Both the position numbers and the translations under genes were made by a program. From an uncultured Rikenellaceae bacterium (GTDB lineage: Bacteria > Bacteroidota > Bacteroidia > Bacteroidales > Rikenellaceae): DNA of 13,801 nt. Numbering within the stretch: the stretch's first letter is position 1; every line of letters starts with the position of its first letter. Under the pieces are notes generated by a model. The model worked only from the letters and a program-made list of their open reading frames with translations, was not told the DNA's origin and made no database searches. This document shows, one piece after another, positions 7,701 through 13,801 of this stretch. Location: the NCBI GenBank assembly GCA_947054185.1, contig CAMRVW010000044.1, positions 1 to 13,801 on the forward strand, read 5' to 3'.

Positions 7701-8588
7701 GATTACCTCTCTGTCAATCCCACCAAGTGGGTCTCTGACAAGAAGAAGAGCGAGCTTGTCAAACAGCTGATAAACAATTATATCGTCAAGTATAAAGAGC
7801 TCGACGCACACCTCAAGCGCGAAAAGCACAACATATCGAACGGCGACGAGTTGCCCTCGGGCATCATCCAGTTGGCCAAGGTATATGTTGCCAAGAAACG
7901 CAAGTTGCGCGTGGGTGACAAGATGGCGGGTCGTCACGGTAACAAAGGTATCGTGGCCCGCGTGGTGCGCGATGAGGATATGCCCTTCCTTGAGGACGGT
8001 TCCATCGTCGATATAGTGCTCAACCCCTTGGGTGTGCCCTCGCGTATGAACCTCGGCCAGATCTATGAGACGGTGTTGGGATGGGCCGGTCGCAATCTCG
8101 GTCTTAAGTTTGCCACTCCCATATTCGACGGTGCCTCATTGGAGCAGATCAACGAGTATGCGGCCAAGGCCGGTGTGCCCCGCAGCGGTCGCACATACCT
8201 TTACGACGGCGGTACCGGCGAGCGCTTCCACCAGCCTGCCACTGTGGGCGTGGTGTACATGCTCAAACTGGGACACATGGTCGATGACAAGATGCACGCC
8301 CGCTCTATCGGCCCGTACTCTCTCATCACACAGCAGCCCCTGGGCGGTAAGGCCCAGTTCGGTGGTCAGCGATTCGGTGAGATGGAGGTGTGGGCACTCG
8401 AGGCGTTCGGTGCATCAAACATACTTCAGGAGATACTTACAATCAAGTCAGACGACGTTATGGGTCGTGCCAAGGCATACGAGGCCATCGTCAAGGGCGA
8501 CAACCTGCCGCCTGCGGGCATACCCGAGTCGCTCAACGTGTTGCTCCATGAGCTGCGCGGTTTGGCTTTGAGTATCAAGCTCGACTAA
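4773..8588 (+). CDS. rpoB: DNA-directed RNA polymerase subunit beta
   Basis: RpoB forms one half of the catalytic cleft of RNA polymerase. I chose ATG 4773 (MSNTTNQRVSF, 1271 aa) rather than the in-frame ATG at 4719. The extra 18 residues are Lys/Gln-rich and match nothing I recall in RpoB, whereas 4773 fits the start and length of Bacteroides homologues. The rifampicin pocket (FFGTNQLSQFMDQTNPLAEM at 465-484, then THKRRMSALGPGGLSRERAG) has the drug-sensitive residues at the main resistance positions: D476, H486 and S491, equivalent to E. coli D516, H526 and S531. The active-site segment GDKMAGRHGNKG starts at residue 1048, with the conserved lysines K1050 and K1058. The C-terminal GGQRFGEMEVWALEAFGA region is intact. 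Isoleucine ATA codons are frequent, unlike in tuf. rpoC follows after 35 bases. Confidence 0.98.
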   Translation: MSNTTNQRVSFSSISNRMPYPDFLEIQLKSFHDFFQLDTTPENRLNEGLYKVFLENFPITDTRNNFVLEFIDYYVDPPRYTIEECLERGLTYSVPLKAKLKLYCTDPEHEDFDTVVQDVYFGMVPYMTSRGTFVINGAERVIVSQLHRSPGVFFGQSVHSNGTKLYSARIIPFKGSWIEFATDINNVMYAYIDRKKKLPVTTLLRAIGFESDSMILAIFDLADEVKVNKSNLKKVIGRKLAARVLKSWVEDFVDEDTGEVVSIERNDVLIEREVILEEEHIDAILDSGAKSILVYKDGQNSADYTIVSNTLQKDPCNSEKEAVVYIYRQLRNSEPPDEATARDVIDKLFFSDKRYDLGEVGRYRLNKKLDNDIDPSIRVLTKEDMISIIKYLINLINSKTDVDDIDHLSNRRVRTVGEQLANQFSVGFARMARTIRERMNVRDNEVFTPVDLINAKTLSSVINSFFGTNQLSQFMDQTNPLAEMTHKRRMSALGPGGLSRERAGFEVRDVHYTHYGRLCPIETPEGPNIGLISSMCVYAKVSDMGFIETPYRRVVDGKVDMSPSGIVYLSAEEEEGLVIAQASAPVDKDGNFLEPNAIKARLGGDFPTVSAQEVQMMDVAPNQIASIAASLIPFLEHDDANRALMGSNMMRQAVPLIKCEAPIVGTGLEGDVIRDSRVQIVAEREGEVVFSDATQIHVKYDVTEEERFVSFDPEVTVYNLPKYRKTNQNTSITLKPIVRKGDKLVKGQIMTQGYSTENGELALGRNLKVAFMPWQGYNFEDAIVISERLVRDDVYTSVHVEEYIMEVRDTKRGMEELTSDIPNVSEDATRDLDDNGIIRIGAIVGPGDILVGKITPKGESDPSAEEKLLRAIFGDKAGDVKDASLKASPSLHGVVIDKKLFSRANKDSKKVKQAEKSLLERVDAQFQAGVEELMKILVGKLMTLVGGTQSHAITDYLGTELYPAGTVFSEKMLLGVDYLSVNPTKWVSDKKKSELVKQLINNYIVKYKELDAHLKREKHNISNGDELPSGIIQLAKVYVAKKRKLRVGDKMAGRHGNKGIVARVVRDEDMPFLEDGSIVDIVLNPLGVPSRMNLGQIYETVLGWAGRNLGLKFATPIFDGASLEQINEYAAKAGVPRSGRTYLYDGGTGERFHQPATVGVVYMLKLGHMVDDKMHARSIGPYSLITQQPLGGKAQFGGQRFGEMEVWALEAFGASNILQEILTIKSDDVMGRAKAYEAIVKGDNLPPAGIPESLNVLLHELRGLALSIKLD

Positions 8589-8623
8589 CTATTTTATTTT
8601 CAGGCAAAAACATTTAGCTTATC

Positions 8624-11600
8624 ATGGCATTGAAAAAAGAAAATAAGGTTAATGGCGGTTTCTCCAAGATCAGAATAGGTCTGGCATCGCCCGAGGAGAT
8701 CCTCGAGGCCTCGAGCGGTGAGGTGCTCAAGCCCGAGACCATTAACTATCGCACATACAAGCCCGAACGCGACGGTCTCTTCTGCGAGAGGATATTCGGT
8801 CCGGTAAAGGATTACGAGTGTCATTGCGGCAAGTACAAACGCATCCGTTACAAGGGCATAGTGTGCGACCGTTGCGGTGTCGAGGTGACCGAGAAAAAGG
8901 TGCGCAGAGAGCGCACGGGTCACATATCGCTCGTGGTGCCGGTGGTTCATATATGGTATTTCCGTTCGTTGCCCAACAAGATCGGTTACCTCATAGGTGT
9001 GCCCACCAAAAAGCTCGAGATGGTCATCTATTACGAGCGTTATATTGTCGTTCAGGCCGGTGCGGCCGAGGGTGTACACGACCTCGACCTTCTGACCGAG
9101 AAAGAATACCTCGATATTCTGGCCATGTTGCCCAAGGGTAACCAGCAGCTCTCTGACGACGACCCCAACAAGTTCATAGCCCTTATGGGTGCCGAGGCGG
9201 TATATATGCTGCTTCAGCGTGTCGACCTCGACGAGTTGTCATACTCGCTTCGTCACAAGGCCGGCACCGAGACCTCGCAGCAACGCAAGAGCGAGGCCCT
9301 CAAGAGGCTCAATGTGGTGGAGGCGTTCCGTGAGTCGAGAGAGATAAACAAGCCGGAGTGGATGGTCTTGAAGGTGATACCTGTCATACCTCCCGAGCTC
9401 CGTCCCCTCGTGCCGTTGGATGGCGGCCGTTTTGCCACCTCCGACCTCAACGACCTCTATCGTCGTGTCATCATACGTAACAACCGCCTCAAACGATTGA
9501 TCGAGATCAACGCCCCCGAGGTGATTTTGCGTAACGAGAAGCGTATGTTGCAGGAGGCTGTCGACTCTCTGTTCGACAACTCACGCAAGTCAAACGCCGT
9601 CAAGACCGAGTCTAACCGCCCTCTTAAGTCGCTGTCAGACAGTCTTAAAGGCAAGCAGGGGCGCTTCCGTCAAAACCTGTTGGGTAAGCGTGTCGATTAC
9701 TCGGCCCGTTCTGTCATCGTGGTGGGTCCCGAGCTTAAGATGCACGAGATGGGTATCCCCAAAGACATGGCTGCCGAGCTTTACAAGCCCTTCATCATAC
9801 GCAAGCTCATCGAACGCGGCATTGTCAAGACCGTCAAGTCGGCCAAGAAGATAATAGACCGCCGCGATTCGGTTGTGTGGGACATACTCGAGAATGTCAT
9901 CAAGGGTCACCCGGTGCTCATGAACCGTGCCCCGACCCTTCACAGGCTCGGTATACAGGCGTTCCAGCCCAAGCTGATAGAGGGCAAGGCGTTGCAGCTC
10001 CATCCGCTTTCATGTACGGCATTCAACGCCGACTTTGACGGTGACCAGATGGCAGTGCACCTGCCCCTTGGCAACGCCGCCATACTTGAGGCCCAGCTTC
10101 TGATGCTCGGTGCCCACAACATCCTCAACCCCGCCAACGGAGCCCCCATCACCGTCCCCTCGCAGGACATGGTGCTCGGCCTTTATTACATCACCAAGCC
10201 CCGCAAGGGTGTCAAGGGTGAAGGCCTGGTGTTCTATTCGCCCGAAGAGACCATCATAGCCTATAACGAGGGCAGGGCCGATCTTCATGCCGTCGTCAAG
10301 TTGCGCATGAAAAACGCGGAGGGTCGCTCAGAGCTTGTCGAGACCACGGTGGGCCGAATATTGTTTAACCGTTATGTGCCCGAAGAGGCCGGTTACATCA
10401 ACGAGTTGCTGACCAAGAAGTCACTGCGCGACATTATCGGCTTTGTGATGAAACGTTCGGGAGCCGCCCGCACGGCGCAGTTCCTCGACGACATCAAGAG
10501 TCTCGGTTACCGCATGGCCTTCAAGGGCGGTCTGTCGTTCAACCTCGACGCCGTCATCGTGCCCAAAGAGAAAGAGGCTCTCGTTGCCGACGGTTATGCC
10601 CAGGTGGAAGAGGTGCTCGACAGTTACGGCATGGGTCTTATCACCAACAACGAGCGTTACAACCAGATCATCGATATATGGACGCACACCAACTCCAAGC
10701 TCACCCAGACGGTGCTCAAGCAGTTGGCCGAAGACGACCAGGGTTTCAACCCCGTATATATGATGCTCGACTCGGGTGCCCGCGGTTCGAAGGAGCAGAT
10801 CCGTCAGCTCTCCGGTATGCGTGGTCTTATGGCCAAGCCCCAGAAGTCGGGTGCCGAGGGTGCGCAGATCATCGAAAACCCCATCCTCTCCAACTTCAAG
10901 GAGGGCCTGTCGGTGCTTGAATATTTCATATCGACCCACGGTGCTCGCAAGGGTCTTGCCGATACGGCGCTTAAGACCGCCGACGCAGGTTACCTTACCC
11001 GTCGACTGGTGGACGTGGCGCAGGATGTCATCATTACTGAAAACGACTGCGGCACTCTGCGCGGTCTGTCGGCAACGGCCATCAAGCGTAACGAAGATGT
11101 GGTCGAGACGCTCTATGAACGCATATTGGGTCGCACCTCGCTTCAGGATGTCATTCACCCCATCACCGGTGAGCTCATAGTGGCTGCCGGTGACGAGATC
11201 AACGAAGAGGTGGCTGCCAAGATAGAGGAGTCGCCCATCGAGCAGGTGGAGATACGTTCTGTGCTCACCTGCGAGTCGAAGAAGGGTGTGTGCGCCAAAT
11301 GTTACGGTCGCAACCTGGCCACGGGTCGCCTTGTGCAACACGGCGAGGTGGTCGGCGTGATAGCGGCGCAGTCTATCGGCGAGCCGGGTACCCAGCTTAC
11401 CCTGCGTACGTTCCACGTCGGCGGTGTGGCCGGCGGAGTGGCCACCGACAACAAGGTGATCACCCGTTATGACGGCCGCATAGAGATAGACGACCTTAAG
11501 ATCGTGCACAAGACCGACGAGAGCGGCAAACGTGCCGATATTGTCATCAGCCGTCTTTCCGAGCTCCGCATCGTGGACGAGAACACGGGCATAACGCTCT

Positions 11601-12838
11601 ATAACCACAATCTGCCTTATGGCTCCATACTATTCGTCGAGAACGGTGCCCATGTCAGCAAGGGCGACGTGGTTTGCGAGTGGGATCAATACAACGCTGT
11701 CATCATATCGGAGTATGACGGTAAGGTCACATTCGACAGCGTTATCGACGGTGTCACCTATCGCGAGGAGGCCGACGAACAGACCGGTTTCCGCGAGAAG
11801 GTCATCATAGAGTCGCGCGACAAGACCAAAAACCCCGTCATCAAGATCCTCGACAACGAGGGTGCCGAGCAGAAGCAGTACAACCTGCCCGTGGGTGCCC
11901 ACATCGTGGTCAAGGAAGACACCGACGTCTTGGCCGGCGATATCCTTATCAAGATACCTCGTGCCGTCGGTAAGGCCGGCGACATCACGGGTGGTCTGCC
12001 TCGCGTCACCGAGCTCTTCGAGGCTCGAAACCCCTCCAACCCTGCCGTCGTGTCAGAGATAGACGGTGAGGTGTCGTTCGGTAAGATCAAGCGAGGCAAC
12101 CGCGAGATTATCGTCACCAGCAAGCTCGGCGAGGTGGTCAAATACCTCGTGCCGCTCTCACGCCAGATTCTGGTGCAGGAGAACGACTATGTCAAGGCTG
12201 GCATGCCCCTCTCGGACGGTGCCATCACCCCGGCCGACATATTGGCCATACAGGGTCCCACCAAGGTGCAGGAGTATATCGTCAACGAGATACAGGAGGT
12301 ATATCGCATGCAGGGCGTGAAGATCAACGACAAGCACTTCGAGATCATCGTCCGTCAGATGATGAACAAGGTCAAGATAGAAGACCCGGGCGACACCCGT
12401 TTCCTCCAGGAACAGATTGTCGACAAATGGGACTTCATGGCTGTCAACGACGAGATCTTCGACAAGAAGGTGGTCACCGATGCCGGCGACTCAACCGAGC
12501 TGCGTCCCGGTCAGATTGTCAATGTGCGTCGTCTGCGTGACGAAAACTCGGTGCTCAAACGCAAAGACCTCCGTCTGGTCGAGGTGCGCGATGCCATACC
12601 CGCAACCTCTAACCAGGTGCTTCAGGGTATCACCCGCGCCGCCTTGCAGACCAGCAGCTTCATGTCGGCAGCATCGTTCCAGGAGACCACCAAGGTGCTC
12701 AACGAGGCCGCCATATTCGGCAAGGTCGACCCGCTCGAGAAACTTAAAGAGAACGTCATCTGCGGTCACCTCATACCCGCAGGTACCGGCTCGCACGAGT
12801 TCCAGGGATTGCGCGTACGTAACACCGTCGACAAATAG
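8624..12838 (+). CDS. rpoC: DNA-directed RNA polymerase subunit beta'
   Basis: RpoC carries the catalytic magnesium of RNA polymerase and forms the clamp. The 1404-residue product has the N-terminal zinc-binding domain with C66, C68, C81 and C84. The absolutely conserved NADFDGDQMAVH begins at residue 468, with metal-binding D470, D472 and D474. The second zinc site is C809, C883, C890 and C893. The trigger-loop region GEPGTQLTLRTFHVGG starts at residue 919. Sandwich-barrel repeats follow, and then the conserved end region (ITRAALQTSSFMSAASFQET). The C-terminus stops soon after HLIPAGTGSHEFQ and is about 20 residues shorter than the Bacteroides RpoC I recall (about 1427 aa). No frameshift is visible. 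The start ATG follows the A/T-rich leader CAAAAACATTTAGCTTATC without a Shine-Dalgarno motif. Confidence 0.98.
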   Translation: MALKKENKVNGGFSKIRIGLASPEEILEASSGEVLKPETINYRTYKPERDGLFCERIFGPVKDYECHCGKYKRIRYKGIVCDRCGVEVTEKKVRRERTGHISLVVPVVHIWYFRSLPNKIGYLIGVPTKKLEMVIYYERYIVVQAGAAEGVHDLDLLTEKEYLDILAMLPKGNQQLSDDDPNKFIALMGAEAVYMLLQRVDLDELSYSLRHKAGTETSQQRKSEALKRLNVVEAFRESREINKPEWMVLKVIPVIPPELRPLVPLDGGRFATSDLNDLYRRVIIRNNRLKRLIEINAPEVILRNEKRMLQEAVDSLFDNSRKSNAVKTESNRPLKSLSDSLKGKQGRFRQNLLGKRVDYSARSVIVVGPELKMHEMGIPKDMAAELYKPFIIRKLIERGIVKTVKSAKKIIDRRDSVVWDILENVIKGHPVLMNRAPTLHRLGIQAFQPKLIEGKALQLHPLSCTAFNADFDGDQMAVHLPLGNAAILEAQLLMLGAHNILNPANGAPITVPSQDMVLGLYYITKPRKGVKGEGLVFYSPEETIIAYNEGRADLHAVVKLRMKNAEGRSELVETTVGRILFNRYVPEEAGYINELLTKKSLRDIIGFVMKRSGAARTAQFLDDIKSLGYRMAFKGGLSFNLDAVIVPKEKEALVADGYAQVEEVLDSYGMGLITNNERYNQIIDIWTHTNSKLTQTVLKQLAEDDQGFNPVYMMLDSGARGSKEQIRQLSGMRGLMAKPQKSGAEGAQIIENPILSNFKEGLSVLEYFISTHGARKGLADTALKTADAGYLTRRLVDVAQDVIITENDCGTLRGLSATAIKRNEDVVETLYERILGRTSLQDVIHPITGELIVAAGDEINEEVAAKIEESPIEQVEIRSVLTCESKKGVCAKCYGRNLATGRLVQHGEVVGVIAAQSIGEPGTQLTLRTFHVGGVAGGVATDNKVITRYDGRIEIDDLKIVHKTDESGKRADIVISRLSELRIVDENTGITLYNHNLPYGSILFVENGAHVSKGDVVCEWDQYNAVIISEYDGKVTFDSVIDGVTYREEADEQTGFREKVIIESRDKTKNPVIKILDNEGAEQKQYNLPVGAHIVVKEDTDVLAGDILIKIPRAVGKAGDITGGLPRVTELFEARNPSNPAVVSEIDGEVSFGKIKRGNREIIVTSKLGEVVKYLVPLSRQILVQENDYVKAGMPLSDGAITPADILAIQGPTKVQEYIVNEIQEVYRMQGVKINDKHFEIIVRQMMNKVKIEDPGDTRFLQEQIVDKWDFMAVNDEIFDKKVVTDAGDSTELRPGQIVNVRRLRDENSVLKRKDLRLVEVRDAIPATSNQVLQGITRAALQTSSFMSAASFQETTKVLNEAAIFGKVDPLEKLKENVICGHLIPAGTGSHEFQGLRVRNTVDK

Positions 12839-12850
12839 TGTCGTCGGTTC

Positions 12851-12898
12851 TTTCAACAGACAAAGCCCGGCCTTATGGCCGGGCTTTGTCTGTTGAAA
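12851..12898 (+). terminator. 22-bp perfect stem terminating the rpoBC operon
   Basis: The arms 12851-12872 and 12877-12898 are perfectly complementary over 22 bp, with a TTAT loop. The core is AAAGCCCGGCC/GGCCGGGCTTT, flanked by CAACAGAC/GTCTGTTG. It starts 12 bases after the rpoC stop. The T-run of the core is short (TTTGTC) and is extended into the stem by complementary A/T sequence, so it would work in either direction. It is very likely the operon terminator and may also protect the mRNA 3' end. Confidence 0.85.
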
Positions 12899-12903
12899 AT
12901 GGG

Positions 12904-12987
12904 TTTATTTTGCGGGAACACCTTGATATTTTGCGGAAACTGCCGTTTATTTTGCTGACACTGCTGTTTATTTTGCGGGCACTGCCT
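12904..12987 (+). repeat. Four-unit tandem repeat, 21-bp period
   Basis: Four consecutive imperfect units start at 12904, 12925, 12946 and 12967. Each contains ATTTTGC at the same offset (12907, 12928, 12949, 12970) followed by a G/C-rich half resembling GGGCACTGCC. The period is exactly 21 bases throughout. Read in one + frame it gives a heptad pattern (FILREHL, DILRKLP, FILLTLL, FILRALP). However, that frame begins at the rpoC stop and reads through the terminator, so translation is unlikely. It starts 5 bases after the rpoC terminator stem. Confidence 0.8.
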
Positions 12988-12992
12988 CCGGC

Positions 12993-13022
12993 GGCCCTTC
13001 CGGGGGAGGGGTCACGGACCCC
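12993..13022. repeat. G/C-rich palindromic element with GGGGTC/GACCCC hairpin
   Basis: GGCCCTTC then CGGGGGAGGGG forms one imperfect inverted repeat. It overlaps a second, perfect hairpin: GGGGTC (13008-13013) with GACCCC (13017-13022) around an ACG loop. The first half resembles the motif at 13446-13465 and 13784-13801. It is probably a REP-like palindromic repeat. Confidence 0.5.
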
Positions 13023-13057
13023 GATTTGAGATATTGAGGAACAACTAAGGTATAAGT

Positions 13058-13121
13058 ACGAAAGTTATGTGTAAAGATGTTCGACTTGGGTCTCACACCT
13101 TTACACATAACTTTCGTTTTT
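13058..13121 (+). terminator. 60-base symmetrical hairpin followed by T5; terminator, small RNA end or miniature element
   Basis: The arms 13058-13076 and 13099-13117 are perfectly complementary over 19 bp. The pairing continues inward on the same axis: an A-C mismatch, TGT/ACA, a TC/TC internal loop, and GAC/GTC closing a TTGG tetraloop. The whole 60 bases thus fold into one rod. TTTTT follows directly on the + strand (13117-13121) and there is none on the other side, so it could end a + transcript. The operon already ends at 12898, so it is either a back-up terminator, the 3' end of an unrecognised small RNA, or a small inverted-repeat mobile sequence. Confidence 0.65.
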
Positions 13122-13162
13122 GGCCCTAAGGTTTTGTACCTGAATGATATTCAAACATGGGC

Positions 13163-13197
13163 ATTGCCTCTCGCGGAAAGGATGCGCGAGAGGCAAT
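13163..13197. repeat. 13-bp perfect inverted repeat
   Basis: ATTGCCTCTCGCG (13163-13175) is perfectly complementary to CGCGAGAGGCAAT (13185-13197), with a 9-base loop GAAAGGATG. No T-run follows on either strand, so a terminator role is doubtful. It may be a REP-type palindrome or part of a structured transcript. Confidence 0.6.
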
Positions 13198-13274
13198 ATA
13201 GGAAACAAACGGCAGCACCGCAACAAAACACCAACGCAGCAGCAAAATAAAACGCCATGCAAAGCGAGATGGTG

Positions 13275-13293
13275 GGCCGACCGCAGGTCGGCC
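13275..13293. repeat. 8-bp GC-rich hairpin
   Basis: GGCCGACC (13275-13282) pairs perfectly with GGTCGGCC (13286-13293) around a GCA loop. There is no adjacent T-run. It is one of several GC-rich palindromes in this non-coding tail; no role can be assigned. Confidence 0.5.
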
Positions 13294-13443
13294 TCATGGG
13301 GCGCGGATTCGGGGTCATGTGCATGATGAGTGAGATTTTTGGCGTAACGGAGAGCGGAACGGGGCCTGCGGAGGGCAGGGGGGAAAGGTGATAAATGGGG
13401 CGAGCTGGATTAATTCACTGCGACATATATTGCTCTGCGGAGT

Positions 13444-13475
13444 GCGGCCCTCCGTTGGGGGAGGCTCCGGGCCGC
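13444..13475. repeat. Palindromic repeat copy enclosed by GCGGCCC/GGGCCGC
   Basis: The motif CCTCCGTTGGGGGAGGC, itself an inverted repeat (CCTCC/GGAGG), occurs at 13449-13465 and again at 13785-13801 as an exact 17-base match. At this first copy it is enclosed by a further 7-bp stem, GCGGCCC (13444-13450) with GGGCCGC (13469-13475). A diverged relative lies at 12993-13011. This resembles dispersed REP-like palindromes of Bacteroidota intergenic regions. Confidence 0.6.
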
Positions 13476-13784
13476 TCGGGCTATCGTTCCTCAGTCCGTT
13501 CATAAGAAATTTGTGCTTACGTCACACTTCGTGTGTCGGGTATAAGGAACAGTGTGCGGTGTTCGTTACACTCAGACCGCGCCTGTCGGGGCGGTGTGGA
13601 GGTCGAGGGTGTGATAGAGTTCACGCGTGGGGGATGAAAAAGACATGGGGCACTTCGGGTTGGCCGGGGTGTGCTTTTGGCGTGAACGAGCCACGGGCCG
13701 AGCCTGCGGGGGCAAGGCATGAAAGTGATGGACGGCGTGAGGTGCTCCAGTCACTGCACTATAACAACTAAGCGGGGTTACGGG

Positions 13785-13801
13785 CCTCCGTTGGGGGAGG
13801 C
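13785..13801. repeat. Second copy of the palindromic motif, cut by the window edge
   Basis: The 17 bases CCTCCGTTGGGGGAGGC repeat the motif at 13449-13465 exactly; any outer stem lies beyond the window. The two copies are in direct orientation about 336 bases apart. Confidence 0.6.

Larger units (their letters stand above)
12899..13801. other. 903-base gene-poor region rich in inverted repeats
   Basis: I find no credible protein gene, tRNA or rRNA here. The longest open frame (13388-13771, +, 127 codons) runs through palindromic repeats, has no recognisable domain and has a composition unlike the neighbouring genes. The region instead holds a 21-bp tandem repeat, at least five strong hairpins and three related G/C-rich palindromic motifs, each listed separately. 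It looks like an intergenic region that collects REP-like repeats or small RNA/terminator structures. The next gene lies outside the window. Confidence 0.6.

Noticed and set aside
12904..12987. CRISPR array
   Set aside because: Units are 21 bp, contiguous and without unique spacers; no cas genes are present.
13058..13117. Invertible promoter flanked by inverted repeats, as in Bacteroides phase variation
   Set aside because: Only 22 bases lie between the 19-bp arms, too little for a promoter, and they continue the same fold.
13388..13771. 127-codon + strand ORF in the tail
   Set aside because: It runs through palindromic repeats, has no recognisable domain and an odd composition rich in Gly, Arg, Cys and Trp; it looks like translated repeats.

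Overview
This window is the transcription/translation operon of a member of the Bacteroidota, most likely the order Bacteroidales. On the + strand it reads 3'-tuf, tRNA-Trp, secE, nusG, rplK, rplA, rplJ, rplL, rpoB, rpoC, followed by about 0.96 kb without a credible gene. The assignment rests on three things: the unbroken tuf-trnW-secE-nusG order; A-rich leaders without Shine-Dalgarno motifs before every start codon; and RpoB (1271 aa) and RpoC (1404 aa) sequences that look like Bacteroides homologues as I remember them. Family level cannot be fixed from the sequence. The fairly GC-rich rpoBC with many ATA isoleucine codons would suit a Muribaculaceae-type gut organism better than Bacteroides itself, but this is a weak guess.

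Layout. Bases 1-938 are the 3' four fifths of tuf. A hairpin (957-984) separates it from tRNA-Trp (990-1060). secE, nusG, rplK, rplA and rplJ follow with gaps of only 6-22 bases. The compact layout then breaks: 596 bases without a credible ORF lie between rplJ and rplL (3569-4164). They are purine-rich, poor in T, and contain several hairpins, ending in a nested inverted-repeat structure just before the rplL leader. Between rplL and rpoB (4540-4772) are two terminator-like hairpins. rpoB and rpoC are intact, separated by 35 bases, and rpoC ends at a 22-bp perfect stem that is the likely operon terminator. Beyond it (12899-13801) are a four-unit 21-bp tandem repeat, a 60-base near-symmetrical hairpin, other strong inverted repeats and copies of a G/C-rich palindromic motif, but no recognisable gene.

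How the genes work together. EF-Tu and the L10/L12 stalk cooperate in factor binding on the ribosome, L1 and L11 complete the mobile and GTPase-associated regions, SecE anchors the protein-export channel, and NusG, RpoB and RpoC are the elongation factor and catalytic core of RNA polymerase. The operon thus couples synthesis of the ribosomal stalk with that of RNA polymerase. The two places where regulation is visible are those where stoichiometry must change: before rplL (L12 is needed in several copies per ribosome) and between rplL and rpoB (polymerase is needed in smaller amounts). All protein genes are ordinary housekeeping genes; the unusual material is non-coding, chiefly the rplJ-rplL spacer.
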